This document shows, one piece after another, positions 5,081 to 5,449 of a stretch of DNA of 5,449 nt (position 1 is the stretch's first letter; each line of letters opens with the position of its first letter). The notes beneath the pieces are model-generated. The model was not told the origin of the DNA and did no database searches. It was given only the letters and a program-made list of their open reading frames with translations. The stretch is taken from assembly GCA_934376945.1 (NCBI GenBank), contig CAKRPI010000122.1, positions 1 through 5,449 of the forward strand, read 5' to 3'. The position numbers and the translations under genes were made by a program. Source of the stretch: an uncultured Lachnospiraceae bacterium (GTDB taxonomy: Bacteria; Bacillota; Clostridia; Lachnospirales; Lachnospiraceae).

Positions 5081-5449
5081 CTACTTTCCAAAGCTATTTA
5101 CAATATCCATTGCAATTCGCCTATCTGCCTCTTTCAAATTCGCCTCAATATATTGGCTACTTTTTGGATCTCCAACATATTCGTTTGGGATAAGTGCCTT
5201 GTCCTCTGCCGCTCCATTGCACCATTTACCAGTCTGTTCTCCTTGCAAAAATGTTGGTTCTAACATAATAAGTGCATTTTCTCTGACCGCTTCCGGATAA
5301 ATTTCACGCATGGTTGCTGTCTCAAATGCTCCGGCATGAACATCAAGCACATCCTCAGGCATTTTGCTGATTTGAAACATTTCCTCAAATGGCATATCAG
5401 TAAGTTTCAAAATATAATCTTCTTCACCGGAAAAACCATGCTCCTTCAG
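5081..5449 (-). CDS. Creatininase-family amidohydrolase, C-terminal half (runs off right edge)
   Basis: The frame is open to the window end and gives 122 residues, about half of a typical 240-260 residue family member. The motif DVHAGAFET (36-44 of the visible part) is the conserved DxHAGxxET block of the family, followed by a region ending in YVGDPKSSQ (91-99) and a final helix (IEANLKEADRRIAMDIVNSF), the usual ending for these proteins. The N-terminal metal ligands lie outside the window. Family members are metal-dependent amidohydrolases acting on creatinine, formamide-type intermediates or peptides in cofactor maturation; which applies here cannot be told. The stop at 5081-5083 gives a natural C-terminus, so this gene seems intact at this end, even though a transposase remnant lies 34 bases beyond. 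A possible TTG start at 5408-5410 is rejected because the frame continues upstream with protein-like sequence. Confidence 0.82.
   Translation of the reverse strand: MKEHGFSGEEDYILKLTDMPFEEMFQISKMPEDVLDVHAGAFETATMREIYPEAVRENALIMLEPTFLQGEQTGKWCNGAAEDKALIPNEYVGDPKSSQYIEANLKEADRRIAMDIVNSFGK

Noticed and set aside
5036..5263. 75-codon plus-strand frame
   Set aside because: It lies mostly opposite the well-supported creatininase-family gene and starts within the transposase remnant; composition looks like an antisense shadow.
1..5449. CRISPR arrays, tRNA or rRNA genes, riboswitches, origins
   Set aside because: No regularly spaced repeats, cloverleaf arms, rRNA segments or known riboswitch cores were seen on either strand.

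Overview
The window looks like chromosomal accessory DNA from a low-to-moderate GC Gram-positive of the Clostridia, most likely a gut Lachnospiraceae-type Firmicute. The reasons are strong AGGAGG-type ribosome binding sites, an A-type consensus promoter with an extended -10, a Gram-positive style Sec signal peptide, AT-rich spacers, and IS fragments of kinds common in that group. The genus cannot be fixed from the sequence alone.

Layout, left to right. At 1-72 (minus) is the N-terminal end of an IS607-type serine recombinase, preceded by a possible 13-codon leader frame (97-138). From 139 to 589 no intact gene is supported. This stretch holds a decayed reading frame and a 13-bp perfect hairpin (439-475) that probably ends transcription from the regulator gene. 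At 590-1819 (minus) is a ROK-family (NagC/XylR-like) repressor. It is preceded in the direction of transcription by an intrinsic terminator (1839-1868), then by the main gene at 1887-4193 (minus), a secreted GH63 alpha-glucosidase closely resembling Escherichia coli YgjK. Its upstream region (4194-4370) contains a clear promoter (TTGACA-16-TATACT, extended -10) and several inverted repeats. One is a 62-bp imperfect dyad beginning at the predicted transcription start, a good candidate operator for the ROK repressor. From 4371 to 4682 there is non-coding DNA with one short GC-rich patch. The right end is damaged. It has the 60-codon C-terminal end of an unrecognised gene (4683-4865, minus), an internal fragment of an IS4-type DDE transposase on the plus strand (4862-5046, frameshifted), and then the C-terminal half of a creatininase-family amidohydrolase (5081-5449, minus) that runs off the window.

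How the genes work together (inference): the secreted GH63 enzyme would release glucose or another sugar from an alpha-linked glucoside outside the cell. The ROK protein would sense the released or imported sugar and relieve repression of the enzyme promoter. The regulator has no obvious promoter of its own, so it may be made by read-through of the intergenic terminator, which would give a small autoregulated unit. No transporter is present in the window. I did not find convincing evidence for a new defence, mobile or RNA-based system. The more interesting points are the control region of the glucosidase and the scrambled right-hand end.
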